Shown in pieces: positions 18,464 to 27,926 of a DNA stretch of 64,000 nt. The translations under genes were made by a program, and so were the position numbers. Position 1 is the stretch's first letter; every line of letters begins with the position of its first letter. The notes beneath the pieces were generated by a model. It searched no databases. It was not told the origin of the DNA and was given only the letters and a program-made list of their open reading frames with translations. Origin of the DNA: Aquabacterium lacunae (GTDB lineage: Bacteria; Pseudomonadota; Gammaproteobacteria; Burkholderiales; Burkholderiaceae_C); the NCBI RefSeq assembly GCF_004310865.1, contig NZ_SIXI01000001.1, forward strand, positions 799,913 to 863,912. The letters are read 5' to 3'.

Positions 18464-19582
18464 TCAGGCCGCGCTCTGCGCCTGTCGCGCGAAGGTGACG
18501 ACTTCCTGCGGCGCCAGGCGAATGCCCACCTCCTGGCCCGCCTGCAGGGCCGGCTCGGGCGGCAGCTCGGCGTACAGCACCTGCCCGTCGCTCAGACGCA
18601 GGGTGCCCAGCGCATCGGCCCCGCGGTACACCCAGCGCAGCACTTCAGCGCGCAGGCTGCTGTCGGGGTCGAGTGCAACGTCACTGGCCCGCAGGAGCAG
18701 GTCGTGGGGGGCCGATTCCGCGGGCGCCGGCGCCGGCGCCGGCACTGGCGCGGCAGCCGCGGGCACAGGCGGCGCTGAGGCATGCTGGTTGGCTGCCGTG
18801 TCGACCGGCTGGTCGTGCGACGCCATCCAGCGCGAAGGCAGCAGCACCCCCTGCCCGATGAATTCGGCCACGAAACGGCTGGCCGGCTGGCGATACAACT
18901 GGCGTGGGGCGTCCCACTGGTGCAACTGCCCCTGGTGCATCACGCCGACCTTGTCGCCCAGGGCAAAGGCCTCGGCCTGGTCGTGGGTGACGAACAATGC
19001 CGTGGTGCCGGTGGCCTTGAGGATGTCGCGCAGTTCGTGCACCAGGCGCTCGCGCAGGCTGGTGTCGAGGCTGGAAAAGGGCTCGTCCAGCAAGATGAGA
19101 TCAGGCGCCGGGGCCAACGCACGGGCCAAAGCCACCCGCTGCTGCTGGCCACCCGACAGCTGATGAGGCCAGCGAGCAGCCAGCCCATCCAGACCGACCA
19201 GGGCCAGCATGCGTGCCACCCGTTCGTGGCGCTGGGTGCGGCCCAGGTGGCGCAAACCAAAAGCCACGTTGCCCGCCACCGTGAGGTGCGGGAACAGGGC
19301 GAAATCCTGGAAGACCATGCCGATGCGGCGCTTTTCAGCCGGCACCTGCAGGCGGGCGGCCGGGTCACTGACGCACTGGCCGGCAATGGAGACGCGACCC
19401 GCCGAAGGCCGCTCCAGCCCCGCGACCACGCGCAGCAAGGTGGTCTTGCCACAGCCCGACGGGCCGAGCAGCACGCCGATCTCGCCCGACATCAGGCTCA
19501 GGCTCACGCCATCGAGCACAGGCCGGGCCGCAGGGCCAGGCCAGCGCATCACCAGTTGATCAACGGACAGCATCGGCTTCAT
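18464..19582 (-). CDS. fbpC: Fe(III)-type ABC transporter ATP-binding protein
   Basis: 372 residues. Walker [11 protein letters not shown]-loop [14 protein letters not shown], signature [15 protein letters not shown], Walker [13 protein letters not shown] and switch histidine in FVTHDQAEA are intact. A C-terminal TOBE-like domain is preceded by an Ala/Pro-rich insertion (about 260-300) encoded in part by tandem GGCGCC repeats near 18722-18743. The CysA/FbpC type and its pairing with a double-length permease on the other strand point to iron(III) import. The start is at 19582 or the ATG at 19573; the first lies next to the Fur-box-like palindrome. Confidence 0.88.
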   Translation of the reverse strand: MKPMLSVDQLVMRWPGPAARPVLDGVSLSLMSGEIGVLLGPSGCGKTTLLRVVAGLERPSAGRVSIAGQCVSDPAARLQVPAEKRRIGMVFQDFALFPHLTVAGNVAFGLRHLGRTQRHERVARMLALVGLDGLAARWPHQLSGGQQQRVALARALAPAPDLILLDEPFSSLDTSLRERLVHELRDILKATGTTALFVTHDQAEAFALGDKVGVMHQGQLHQWDAPRQLYRQPASRFVAEFIGQGVLLPSRWMASHDQPVDTAANQHASAPPVPAAAAPVPAPAPAPAESAPHDLLLRASDVALDPDSSLRAEVLRWVYRGADALGTLRLSDGQVLYAELPPEPALQAGQEVGIRLAPQEVVTFARQAQSAA

Positions 19583-19591
19583 GGCCCCATG

Positions 19592-19608
19592 TTATCATCA
19601 AATGATAA
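19592..19608. promoter_or_regulatory. Fur-box-like palindrome between divergent iron-transport genes
   Basis: TTATCAT-CAA-ATGATAA is a perfect 7-3-7 inverted repeat, extended by TGAGA, closely resembling arrays of the GATAAT hexamer recognised by Fur. It lies within the 19-25 bases that separate the fbpC start at 19582 from the fbpB start and overlaps the fbpB start codons. Iron-dependent repression of both genes is inferred. Confidence 0.7.
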
Positions 19609-21263
19609 TGAGAGCTGTTTGCATTTATTTACTGATCGGGGTGGCGCTGCTGCTGAGCCTGCCCGTGGTCAGCGTGCTGACAGCCTGGGCGGGTGGCCCC
19701 GACACCTGGGGCACCGTGCGCCACCAGTTCGACACCGTGATGGGGCTTTACGCCTGGTCGTCGCTGCGGCTGGCGCTGGGGGTGGCCGTGGGCAGCGCCG
19801 TGCTGGGCGGGCTCACCGCCGCCGCCGTGGCCCTGCTCGATTTCCCTGGGCGCCGCTGGCTGGGTGCGGCCCTGCTGTTGCCCATGGCCATGCCAGCCTA
19901 TGTGCTGGCCTATGTGCTGACCGACACCCTGCAGTTCAGTGGCCCGGTGCAGACCTGGTGGCGCGACTGGCAGGGCGCCGATGCGGGCCGTCTGCCCGAT
20001 GTGCGCAGCCTCGGCGGCGCCGTGGTGCTGATGGTGCTGTGCCTGTATCCGTATGTGTACCTGCTGGTGCGTGCCAGCCTGGCCGACCAGGGCATGCGCC
20101 TGATGGAAGCCGCCCGCGTGCTCGGGGCCAGCTGGCCCCGCCGCCTGTTCACCGTGGCCCTGCCTGTCGCGCGCCCTGCCCTGGTGGCGGGGGTGGCCCT
20201 GACCCTGATGGAGACCCTGGCCGACTACGGTGTGGGTGCCTATTTCGGCCTGAGCACGGTCACCACCGGGATCTACCGGGCCTGGCTGTCGATGGACGAC
20301 CGTCTGGGGGCCGCCCAGCTGGCCAGCCTGCTGCTCTTGGTGGTGATCGGCCTGCTGTGGCTGGAACAACGCGCACGCCGCGGCATGTCGCTGGCCATGA
20401 ACCGGCCCGGGGCCTCGGCCGCTCAAGTGGCGCCTTTGCGCCTGCGTGGCTGGGCCGGCTGGGCCGTGAGCCTGGGCTGCGCCCTGCCGGTGCTGCTCGG
20501 CTTCGTGCTGCCCACGGTGCGGTTGCTGCAGCTGTTGTGGCAAGAACATCAACACGGCGAGTTCGGGCTGCCATGGGCCCAGTTCGCGCAGTGGTGCCTC
20601 AACAGCCTGCAACTGGCCGGTGGGGCGGCCATGCTGACCGTGCTGCTGGCCCTGGTGCTGGTGCACCTGGTGCGCACCACCGGGCACCGCGTACTCAAGG
20701 GCGCCACCGTGCTGCTGTCGATGGGGTATGCCGTGCCCGGTGCCGTGATCGCCGTGGGCCTGCTGTGGCCGGTGGGCCTGCTGCAATCGGTGTGGCCCGC
20801 TGAATGGCTCGACCCGCAGCGCCCGCTGCTGTCGCCGGCAGGCCTCATGACGGGCACCCTGTTCGGCCTGATGTACGCCTACCTGGTGCGTTTTTCCTCG
20901 GTGGCTTTGCAAACCATCGAGTCGGGCGACGCCCACATCAGCCGCACGCTCGACGAAAGTGCCCGGTTGATGGGTGTGTCGGGCTGGGCCCTGTGGTGGC
21001 GCGTGCACCTGCCGCTGCTGTGGCGCCCGGCGCTGGCAGCGACCACGCTGGTGTTCGTTGACGTGATGAAGGAACTGCCGGCCACCCTGGTGCTGCGCCC
21101 CTTCGACAGCGACACCCTGGCCGTCATGGCCTACCAGCTGGCCCGAGACGAGCGTCTGGGCGAAGCCGCCCTGCCCTCGCTGGCCATGGTGCTGGTGGGG
21201 CTGGTGCCGGTGCTGATGCTGTACCGCCAGATGAGCAAGGCCCACCACGCCCCGACGCACTGA
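19602..21263 (+). CDS. fbpB: Fe(III) ABC transporter permease, double-domain FbpB type
   Basis: About 553 residues with twelve predicted membrane helices in two homologous halves, each with a permease EAA-type loop (LMEAARVLGASWPRRLFTVAL and SARLMGVSGWALWWRVHLPLL). PMAMPAYVLAYVLTD and ADYGVGAYFGLSTVTTGIYR are hallmarks of iron(III) permeases. Starts at 19602 (ATG), 19608 (ATG) and 19581 (ATG) are in frame; the first helix begins almost at once, and 19581 would overlap the divergent gene, so 19602 or 19608 is preferred. No ribosome site is visible. The solute-binding protein FbpA is not in this window. Confidence 0.88.
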   Translation: MIMRAVCIYLLIGVALLLSLPVVSVLTAWAGGPDTWGTVRHQFDTVMGLYAWSSLRLALGVAVGSAVLGGLTAAAVALLDFPGRRWLGAALLLPMAMPAYVLAYVLTDTLQFSGPVQTWWRDWQGADAGRLPDVRSLGGAVVLMVLCLYPYVYLLVRASLADQGMRLMEAARVLGASWPRRLFTVALPVARPALVAGVALTLMETLADYGVGAYFGLSTVTTGIYRAWLSMDDRLGAAQLASLLLLVVIGLLWLEQRARRGMSLAMNRPGASAAQVAPLRLRGWAGWAVSLGCALPVLLGFVLPTVRLLQLLWQEHQHGEFGLPWAQFAQWCLNSLQLAGGAAMLTVLLALVLVHLVRTTGHRVLKGATVLLSMGYAVPGAVIAVGLLWPVGLLQSVWPAEWLDPQRPLLSPAGLMTGTLFGLMYAYLVRFSSVALQTIESGDAHISRTLDESARLMGVSGWALWWRVHLPLLWRPALAATTLVFVDVMKELPATLVLRPFDSDTLAVMAYQLARDERLGEAALPSLAMVLVGLVPVLMLYRQMSKAHHAPTH

Positions 21264-21325
21264 GCGGGTCTGATAGGCTTGTGAATCTGTGCTCTTTCGG
21301 CACCGCACTTCACACCATCACCCCG

Positions 21326-24124
21326 ATGCCCTTGTCGCCGCATGCCCGCCTGCTGCTGCAGCGCGCCGCCATCACGTTCGCCGCCTACACCCTGGCGGGG
21401 ACGGCGTCGCTGTGGCTGTCGGGCTCGAACGATGCGGTCTCCCTGATGTACCTGGCCACCGGCGTGGGCCTGGCCTTCGTGCTGGGCTGGGGACGGCTGA
21501 TGGCCGTGCCCGTGGGGCTGGGGTCCGCTGCCGTGTCCTGGATCGGGCAGTGCCTGGCCTCTCCCGACCCGATGGGTTGGGCCCTGTGGGTGTCTTTCAT
21601 CATCAGCGGCTTCGGCGGCGGCCTGCAGGCCTGGTTGGCCGCACGCTGGACCATGCCCGACCCTCAGGGCGATCTGCGCCTTGACCGTCCGCGAGACATT
21701 GTCAGTTTCCTGGTGCTGGCGGGCCCCATGGCTTGCGTGTTCAACGCCGCCATCAGCACGACGGCCATGGTGGGGCTGGGGTTGCTACCCGCTGCCCTGT
21801 GGGCGCCGACCCTGGTGAGCTGGTGGGCGGGCGATGCCCTGGGCGTGCTGATGGGCACCCCGCCCCTGCTCACCTTGCTGGCCAGGCCACGCCCCCTGTG
21901 GCAGCGGCGTTTGCGCATCATGGGCATCCCCATGCTCGTGGCCATGCTGCTGCTGGCCGTGGGCATCCGGCAGATGCAGCGATGGGAGCACGAACGCGAG
22001 GCCGCCACCTTCCGGCAGGAGGTCGATCGCACGGCCACGGCCGTGAAGCTGCGCCTGAGTGGCTACCTGTCGGCCCTGGAGTCGTTGCGCGGCGTGTTCG
22101 ATGCCTCCGATTCGGTCGAGCGCAACGAGTTCTCGCGGGCCAGCCGCCCCTGGTTGGAGCAGCTCAAGGATGTGCGGGCCATGGGCTGGGAGGAGCGGCT
22201 GTCCACCACGCGCCTGGCCGACTTCGAGGCCCAGCAACGCGCGGAAGGCCTGACCCAATACCGGGTGTTCGATGGCACCGAACGCCAGCCGCCACGGGGT
22301 GACGAAGTGGTCGCGCTGCGCTTCATCGAACCCATGGAGGGCAACGAAAGCGCACTGGGGTACAACGTGCTGTCACGCCCGCAAACCCGCCAGGCCTACC
22401 AACGGGCTGTGCTGGACAACCAGCCCAGCGTGACCCCGGCTCTGAACCTGATGCAGGACGACGCGCGCCAGACCGGCGTGGTCATCTATCGGGCGGTGTA
22501 CCGCGACCCCAATGCCCTGCCCTCAGACCGGGCACGCTCGGCCGCTGGCGTGGTGTTCATTGCCTTGCGCCCCCAGGAGGCGCTGCAATCGGTGCTCAAG
22601 GACATGCCCTCGTACATGCGGGCCTGCCTGATCGACGTGACAGAGCGGGAGCCCGTGGTGCTGAGTGGCGATGCCGGCTGCCAGCAGGCCCACACGAGCG
22701 GCTCACCCATCAAGACGGCTCAGTCGCTGACCGTGCCACTGCCATTTGCACAGCGCCAGTGGGCCTTGCACCTCTGGGCGGTCGAGGCCGTGCCCATCGT
22801 GGGAGGACGGGCCACGTCCTGGATGTTTGCGACCGTGGGGGTGCTGTTTGCCGCGGCGTTGAGCGCCCTGCTGCTGGTGATCACCGGCACCACCGAGCGC
22901 ATGGCCGCGGCCATGTCGGAAGCTCGCAGGCAGCGCGAGTCGGCCGAACAGGCCAACCAGGCCAAGAGCGAATTTCTCTCCCGCATGAGCCACGAATTGC
23001 GCACGCCGCTCAACGCCATGCTGGGCTTCTCGCAGGTGATGGGCCTTGACCCGTCTGAGCCCTTGGCGACCGGGCAACGACAACGGCTGGAACAGATCCA
23101 GCAGGCTGGCTGGCACCTGCTGGACATGATCGACGACGTGCTCGACCTGTCTCGCATCGACAGCGGCACCTTGCGCCTGGAGGTGGCCAACCTGCCCTTG
23201 CCGCCGGTGCTGGCCGCCTGTGAGCCGCTGGTGGCGGAACTGGCCGAGCGCATGGATGTGCACCTCACGCTGGACGGCACCTTGCCAGCCGGGTGGGGTG
23301 TGCAGGCCGACGAGACCCGTCTGCGGCAGGTGATCACCAACCTGCTGAGCAACGCCATCAAGTACAACCGCCCGGGCGGCTCGGTGCGTGTGCAGGCGGC
23401 GCTGGTCAAGACCAGCCAGGGGCCCATGGTCAACCTGGTGGTCACTGACAATGGCCTGGGCATGAGCGAGCAGCAGGTCAGCCAGCTGTTCCAGCCCTTC
23501 AACCGTCTGGGCCGCGAGCGTCAGGGGCAAGATGGCACAGGCATTGGACTGGTCATCAGCCGCCACCTCACGCAGCTGATGGGCGGCCAGTTGTCGGTGT
23601 CCAGCCGCGAAAGCGAAGGCTCGACCTTCACCTTGAGCCTGCCCGCGGCCTCCCTGCCTGTGCAGGCCAGTGCCCCGCCGCCACTCGCCACGACCAGCGC
23701 GGTGCCCACTTGGGGTACCCACGATGAGCCCACCCGCCATGTGCTGTACGTGGAAGACAACCTGGCCAACTCGGCCCTGGTGCAGGCGGCTTTGAGCTCA
23801 CGCCCCTGGATCCGGCTGACGCTGGCAGAAACCATCGAAGACGGCCTGGCCGCCCTGCATGACCGCCTGGCTGGGCCAGCCCCGCAACTGATCTTGCTCG
23901 ACGTGCACCTGCCCGACGCCTCGGGCCTGGACTTCCTCAAGCTGGCCAAGGCCAATCCGGAAACCCGCCACATCCCGGTGGTGATGATCTCGGCCGATGT
24001 GACGCCCGACCAGGTCAATGCCTGTCTGAGCGCCGGGGCCACCTGCTACCTCACAAAACCCGTGGGCATTGCCGACCTGCTGGAACAGGTCGACAAACTG
24101 CTGGGGCGCCGAAGCGCCGCCTGA
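21326..24124 (+). CDS. MASE1/CHASE-domain hybrid sensor histidine kinase
   Basis: 932 residues from the ATG at 21326; a GTG at 21281 in the same frame is an alternative. N-terminal MASE1-like membrane domain (about 8-215, eight helices), then an extracytoplasmic CHASE domain (EVDRTATAVKLRLSGYLSAL, LRGVFDASDSVERNEF, RFIEPMEGNESALGYN), a further helix, HisKA (FLSRMSHELRTPLNAML), HATPase (DNGLGM, DGTGIGLVIS) and a C-terminal receiver with the phosphorylatable Asp in ILLDVHLPDASG. CHASE domains bind small extracellular ligands; the ligand here is unknown. It has no adjacent response regulator and follows fbpB by 62 bases. Confidence 0.9.
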   Translation: MPLSPHARLLLQRAAITFAAYTLAGTASLWLSGSNDAVSLMYLATGVGLAFVLGWGRLMAVPVGLGSAAVSWIGQCLASPDPMGWALWVSFIISGFGGGLQAWLAARWTMPDPQGDLRLDRPRDIVSFLVLAGPMACVFNAAISTTAMVGLGLLPAALWAPTLVSWWAGDALGVLMGTPPLLTLLARPRPLWQRRLRIMGIPMLVAMLLLAVGIRQMQRWEHEREAATFRQEVDRTATAVKLRLSGYLSALESLRGVFDASDSVERNEFSRASRPWLEQLKDVRAMGWEERLSTTRLADFEAQQRAEGLTQYRVFDGTERQPPRGDEVVALRFIEPMEGNESALGYNVLSRPQTRQAYQRAVLDNQPSVTPALNLMQDDARQTGVVIYRAVYRDPNALPSDRARSAAGVVFIALRPQEALQSVLKDMPSYMRACLIDVTEREPVVLSGDAGCQQAHTSGSPIKTAQSLTVPLPFAQRQWALHLWAVEAVPIVGGRATSWMFATVGVLFAAALSALLLVITGTTERMAAAMSEARRQRESAEQANQAKSEFLSRMSHELRTPLNAMLGFSQVMGLDPSEPLATGQRQRLEQIQQAGWHLLDMIDDVLDLSRIDSGTLRLEVANLPLPPVLAACEPLVAELAERMDVHLTLDGTLPAGWGVQADETRLRQVITNLLSNAIKYNRPGGSVRVQAALVKTSQGPMVNLVVTDNGLGMSEQQVSQLFQPFNRLGRERQGQDGTGIGLVISRHLTQLMGGQLSVSSRESEGSTFTLSLPAASLPVQASAPPPLATTSAVPTWGTHDEPTRHVLYVEDNLANSALVQAALSSRPWIRLTLAETIEDGLAALHDRLAGPAPQLILLDVHLPDASGLDFLKLAKANPETRHIPVVMISADVTPDQVNACLSAGATCYLTKPVGIADLLEQVDKLLGRRSAA

Positions 24125-25990
24125 TCACTGGCGGGGCGCGTATTCAGGCACCAGCGTGTGCAGGCGCTGGCGCAGCTGGGCGGGCGGAGGCAGGTCTTCC
24201 TGACGCGCCAGGGCCAGCATTTCATCGATCCAGCCGGTGGGCAGCTCGCCGTTCAGGCGGGCCAGGCGCAGGCGCGGGTGGGGCGTGGGCAGGGTCTGGT
24301 CGGCATCGGCCAGCAGCTCTTCGTAGAGCTTTTCGCCCGGACGCAGGCCGCTGAACACGATGGGAATCTCGGCCTCGGTGTGGCCCGAGAGGTGAATCAT
24401 TTCGCGGGCCAGGTCGGCGATCTTGATGGGCTGCCCCATGTCCATCACGAACACCTGCCCGCTGTCGGCCAGGGCGGCGGCCTGCAGCACCAGCTGCGAG
24501 GCCTCGGGAATGGTCATGAAAAATCGGGTGATCTCGGGGTGCGTGACCGTGACCGGCCCGCCCTTGGCGATCTGTTCCTTGAACTTGGGGATCACGCTGC
24601 CACTGCTGCCCAGCACGTTGCCGAAGCGCACGGCCATGAACCGGGTGCCCGGGGCCTGGGCGGTCCAGTGCGAGACCACCATTTCGGCCGCGCGCTTGGT
24701 GGCGCCCATCACGTTGGTGGGGTTCACGGCCTTGTCGGTCGAGATCAGCACGAAGCGGCGCACCCCAGCCTCGGCCGCGGCCTGGGCCACCTGGTAGGTG
24801 CCCAGGGTGTTGTTGCGGATCGCCATCCAGGCGTTCTCGTCTTCCATCAGAGGCACGTGCTTGTAGGCCGCTGCATGGAACACGAGGCCGGGCGACTGCT
24901 GGGCCATCACCCGGCGCAAGGTCGGCAGGTCTTTCACATCCCCCACCAGGCGCACCAGCGGCAGGTGGGGGAAACGCTCGCTCAGGTCTTGCTCGACCTG
25001 GTACAGCGCGAACTCGCTGAGCTCGAACAGCACCAGGCGGGTCGGGCCGAAACGGGCGATCTGGCGGCACAACTCGGAGCCGATGGAGCCGCCCGCGCCG
25101 GTCACCAGCACCACTTCGCCACTGATCAGGCTGGACAGCGCCGATTCATCAAGCTGCACCTTGTCGCGGCCCAGCAGGTCTTCGGGCTCGATGTCGCGCA
25201 CGCGGTCGATGCGCGAGCGGCCTTCGCGCAGTTCGTCGGCCGAGGGCACGGTCACCACGGGCAGACCGGTCTCGGCCGCCAGGTCCAGCACCCGCTTGCG
25301 CTGCGGGCCGCTGGCCGAGGGCATGGCCAGGATCAGGTGGGTGACGCCGTCGACCACCTCAGCTTCTTTGAGGCGCTCGACGCCCCCCAGCACCGGCACG
25401 CCGCTCACGCGGGCCCCGTGCTTGCGCACATCGTCGTCAAGCAGACCGTGCACGGTCCAGCCGCGGTGCTGGATGCCGGCGATCAGCAGCTTGCCAGCGG
25501 CACCTGCGCCCAGCACCAGGGCGTGCTGGCCGGTGGCGTCGCCCCCGCGGGTGCGGGCGCGGGCGTGTTCATGGGCCATGCGCAGGAACATGCGGGCCAG
25601 GCTCAGGGTGATCAGTGCGAACACCGGGTGCAAGGCCAGCACGGCACGGGGAATCTCGACCAGCTGGGCCATCAGCACCACCACGGCACTGGCCAGCCCA
25701 GCGCCAACGCACACCCAGCCCAGGCGGGAGATTTCCTGGAAGCTGACGTAGCGCCAGGCGGCCTTGGGCACACCCAGGGCCCACGACACGGTGCTGTACA
25801 CCACGATCACCCCCAGCAGCACGCCGTTGTCGTAGCTGGGGCGCTCGTGCAGCCAGCGCTCCACGCCCATGCGGAACAGGTAGGTGGCATGCCAGGCCAG
25901 CGCAATCAGCCCCGCGTCGGCCGCCAGCACCGAGGCGGTGCGGTGTGCACGCAGGCGGTCCAGCAAGGGGGCAAGGCGGGTCCAGATCAT
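24125..25990 (-). CDS. Membrane-bound nucleotide-sugar 4,6-dehydratase, PglF/WbpM/CapD family
   Basis: 621 residues if the ATG at 25990 is used; a GTG at 26026 with AGGA nearby is an alternative. Four N-terminal helices, a first Rossmann-like domain (ALVLGAGAAGKLLIAGI), then the catalytic SDR domain with the NAD loop VTGAGGSIGSELCRQI, AAYKHVPLMEDE and the GATKRAAE catalytic region, and a C-terminal LRPGEKLYEELL. The usual substrate is UDP-GlcNAc, giving the 4-keto-6-deoxy sugar. It is the last gene of the operon and supplies the DegT aminotransferase encoded two genes upstream, as in PglF/PglE. Confidence 0.92.
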   Translation of the reverse strand: MIWTRLAPLLDRLRAHRTASVLAADAGLIALAWHATYLFRMGVERWLHERPSYDNGVLLGVIVVYSTVSWALGVPKAAWRYVSFQEISRLGWVCVGAGLASAVVVLMAQLVEIPRAVLALHPVFALITLSLARMFLRMAHEHARARTRGGDATGQHALVLGAGAAGKLLIAGIQHRGWTVHGLLDDDVRKHGARVSGVPVLGGVERLKEAEVVDGVTHLILAMPSASGPQRKRVLDLAAETGLPVVTVPSADELREGRSRIDRVRDIEPEDLLGRDKVQLDESALSSLISGEVVLVTGAGGSIGSELCRQIARFGPTRLVLFELSEFALYQVEQDLSERFPHLPLVRLVGDVKDLPTLRRVMAQQSPGLVFHAAAYKHVPLMEDENAWMAIRNNTLGTYQVAQAAAEAGVRRFVLISTDKAVNPTNVMGATKRAAEMVVSHWTAQAPGTRFMAVRFGNVLGSSGSVIPKFKEQIAKGGPVTVTHPEITRFFMTIPEASQLVLQAAALADSGQVFVMDMGQPIKIADLAREMIHLSGHTEAEIPIVFSGLRPGEKLYEELLADADQTLPTPHPRLRLARLNGELPTGWIDEMLALARQEDLPPPAQLRQRLHTLVPEYAPRQ

Positions 25991-26066
25991 GGTCAGGGGC
26001 GGTGGAAAGGCTTGTGCAAAGCCCACATTGTCCTACGGCAGGTGGCAGCAAGGCGCCGGAGGTGTG

Positions 26067-26663
26067 TCAACGCCGGACGATGGCCACCAGCGTGCGCCAG
26101 ATCAGGCGCACATCCAGCCACACCGAGGCCTGGTCCACATAGCGGGCCGCCAGGGCCAGCTTGTGCGGCAGCACATCGTGGATGTAGGCATGCTCGGGGT
26201 CGGCCGCACGCGCCAGCACGGCGCTTTCGTCGCGGTACTCGATCGAGGCGATGTCGGTGATGCCCGGGCGCACCGACAGCACCTTGGCCTTGAGCTCGGC
26301 CGGGTACACGGCCACATAGCGCGGCACCTCCGGACGCGGCCCCACCAGGCTCATGTCGCCCCACCACACATCGAGCAGCTGAGGCAATTCGTCGAGCTTG
26401 CTGGCGCGCAGGAAGTGGCCCACGCGCGTGATGCGCGCATCGGCCCCCACCGTGATCTGCAGGCCCTGGCCCACCGGCGCATGGCGCATGGTGCGGAACT
26501 TGTGGATGCGAAAGGGCACGCCGTGGCGTCCCACCCGCTCTTGCCGGAAGAACACGGGCCCGGGCGAATCGAGCTTGACGGCCAGGGCAATGAGCAGCAG
26601 CACCGGGGCCAGCACCAGCAGGCCCAGGGAAGACATCACCCAGTCGAACACGCGCTTGGCCAT
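26067..26663 (-). CDS. Undecaprenyl-phosphate sugar-1-phosphate transferase (PglC-like)
   Basis: 198 residues, the small monotopic type (PglC/WcaJ C-terminal domain), which starts glycan assembly by moving a sugar-1-phosphate from UDP-sugar to undecaprenyl phosphate at the inner membrane. Seen: an N-terminal membrane-inserted helix (VMSSLGLLVLAPVLLLIALA), PGPVFFRQERVG, FRIHKFRTM, LRASKLDELPQLLDV, GDMSLVGPRPE and RPGITD. A GTG three bases upstream (26666) is an alternative start. It lies between the DegT aminotransferase and the 4,6-dehydratase, so a bacillosamine-type first sugar is plausible. Confidence 0.93.
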   Translation of the reverse strand: MAKRVFDWVMSSLGLLVLAPVLLLIALAVKLDSPGPVFFRQERVGRHGVPFRIHKFRTMRHAPVGQGLQITVGADARITRVGHFLRASKLDELPQLLDVWWGDMSLVGPRPEVPRYVAVYPAELKAKVLSVRPGITDIASIEYRDESAVLARAADPEHAYIHDVLPHKLALAARYVDQASVWLDVRLIWRTLVAIVRR

Positions 26664-26694
26664 CACCCGAGTCTCGTCAGCCCCATGACGGGCC

Positions 26695-27894
26695 TCAACG
26701 GCCGAAGGCCTTGCGAACCGCCGTGATCACCCGCTCGACATCGGCATCGGTCATGCGGGTGTACAGCGGCAGGCTCACCATGCGCTCGTAGGCCTTCTGG
26801 CTGTGCGGGAACTGCACGGGCTGCAGGTCGTAGCGCTCTTTCCAGTAAGGGTGCAGGTGCAGCGGGATGTAGTGCACGCTCACGCCGATGCCGTCGGCGA
26901 ACAGGCTGTCGATCAGCTGGTCGCGCGTGAGGGTGGCCTCGTCAGACAGGCGCACCACGTACAGGTGCCAGGCGTGCAGGTCACCCGCGTGCTGCGGTCG
27001 CGGGGGCAGCACCAGGGGCAGGTCGGCCAGGGCTTCGTCGAAGCGGGTGGCGATCTGCTCGCGGCGCACCTGGAAGCCGTCAATGCGCGTCAACTGGTGC
27101 AAGCCCAGGGCCGCCGCGATGTCGGTCAGGTTGTACTTGAAGCCGGGCGCCACGATCTCGTAGTACCAGCTGGGCACCTTGGCCGTGAAGCGGTCGAAGG
27201 CATCGCGGTTGATGCCGTGCAGGCGCATGACCTTGGCCCGCGCAGCCAGCTCGGCATTGCGCGTGACCAGCATGCCGCCTTCGCCGGTGGTCATGGTCTT
27301 GTTGGCGTAGAAGCTGAACACGACCGCATCGCTGGCGTGCAGCCCCACCAGCTGGCCCTTGAAGGTGGTGGGCAGCGCGTGGGCAGCGTCTTCGACCACC
27401 TTCAGGCCATGGCGCTGGGCGATGTCGTGGATGGCGTCCATGTCGACGGCCAGGCCCGCGTAGTGCACAGGCATGATGCACTTGGTGCGCGGCGTGATGG
27501 CCGCTTCAATGGCCGCCGGGTCGATGTTCAGCGTGGCCGGGTCGATGTCGACCAGCTTCACGTCGGCACCGAGGTAGCGCACCACCTCGGCCGTGGCCGT
27601 GAAGGTGTGCGTGGTGGTGATGACTTCGTCGCCCGGGCCGATGCCCAGGGCTTCCAGCGCCAGGTGCAGCCCGGCCGTGGCCGAGTTCACCGCGATGCAG
27701 TGCAGGCCGTGCTCGCCCGCCTGGCCACCGTTCAGGTAGGTGCCAAACGCCTCTTCGAACTTGCGGGCCTTGGGGCCCGTGGTGACCCAGCCAGAACGCA
27801 GGGTGTCGACCACTTCGGCGATTTCTTCTTCGCCGATTTCAGGCAGGGCAAAGGGCAGAAAGGGCAAGACAGGCTGAGACGGGGTGTTCGACAT
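26695..27894 (-). CDS. DegT/DnrJ/EryC1 family PLP-dependent sugar aminotransferase (PglE-like)
   Basis: 399 residues starting at the ATG at 27894; the same frame is open far upstream across the GT2 gene, but that is antisense-style noise. It transfers an amino group to a nucleotide-linked keto-sugar. Motifs: [51 protein letters not shown] and the PLP lysine in [41 protein letters not shown] is the typical C-terminal region. The operon also encodes the 4,6-dehydratase that would make its substrate. Confidence 0.93.
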   Translation of the reverse strand: MSNTPSQPVLPFLPFALPEIGEEEIAEVVDTLRSGWVTTGPKARKFEEAFGTYLNGGQAGEHGLHCIAVNSATAGLHLALEALGIGPGDEVITTTHTFTATAEVVRYLGADVKLVDIDPATLNIDPAAIEAAITPRTKCIMPVHYAGLAVDMDAIHDIAQRHGLKVVEDAAHALPTTFKGQLVGLHASDAVVFSFYANKTMTTGEGGMLVTRNAELAARAKVMRLHGINRDAFDRFTAKVPSWYYEIVAPGFKYNLTDIAAALGLHQLTRIDGFQVRREQIATRFDEALADLPLVLPPRPQHAGDLHAWHLYVVRLSDEATLTRDQLIDSLFADGIGVSVHYIPLHLHPYWKERYDLQPVQFPHSQKAYERMVSLPLYTRMTDADVERVITAVRKAFGR

Positions 27895-27926
27895 GTGCAG
27901 ACTCGGTTTCGAATGCGGTGCAGGGC

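Noticed and set aside
18722..18743. Tandem GGCGCC repeats as a regulatory element
   Set aside because: They lie inside fbpC and encode the Ala-Pro linker, which explains them fully.
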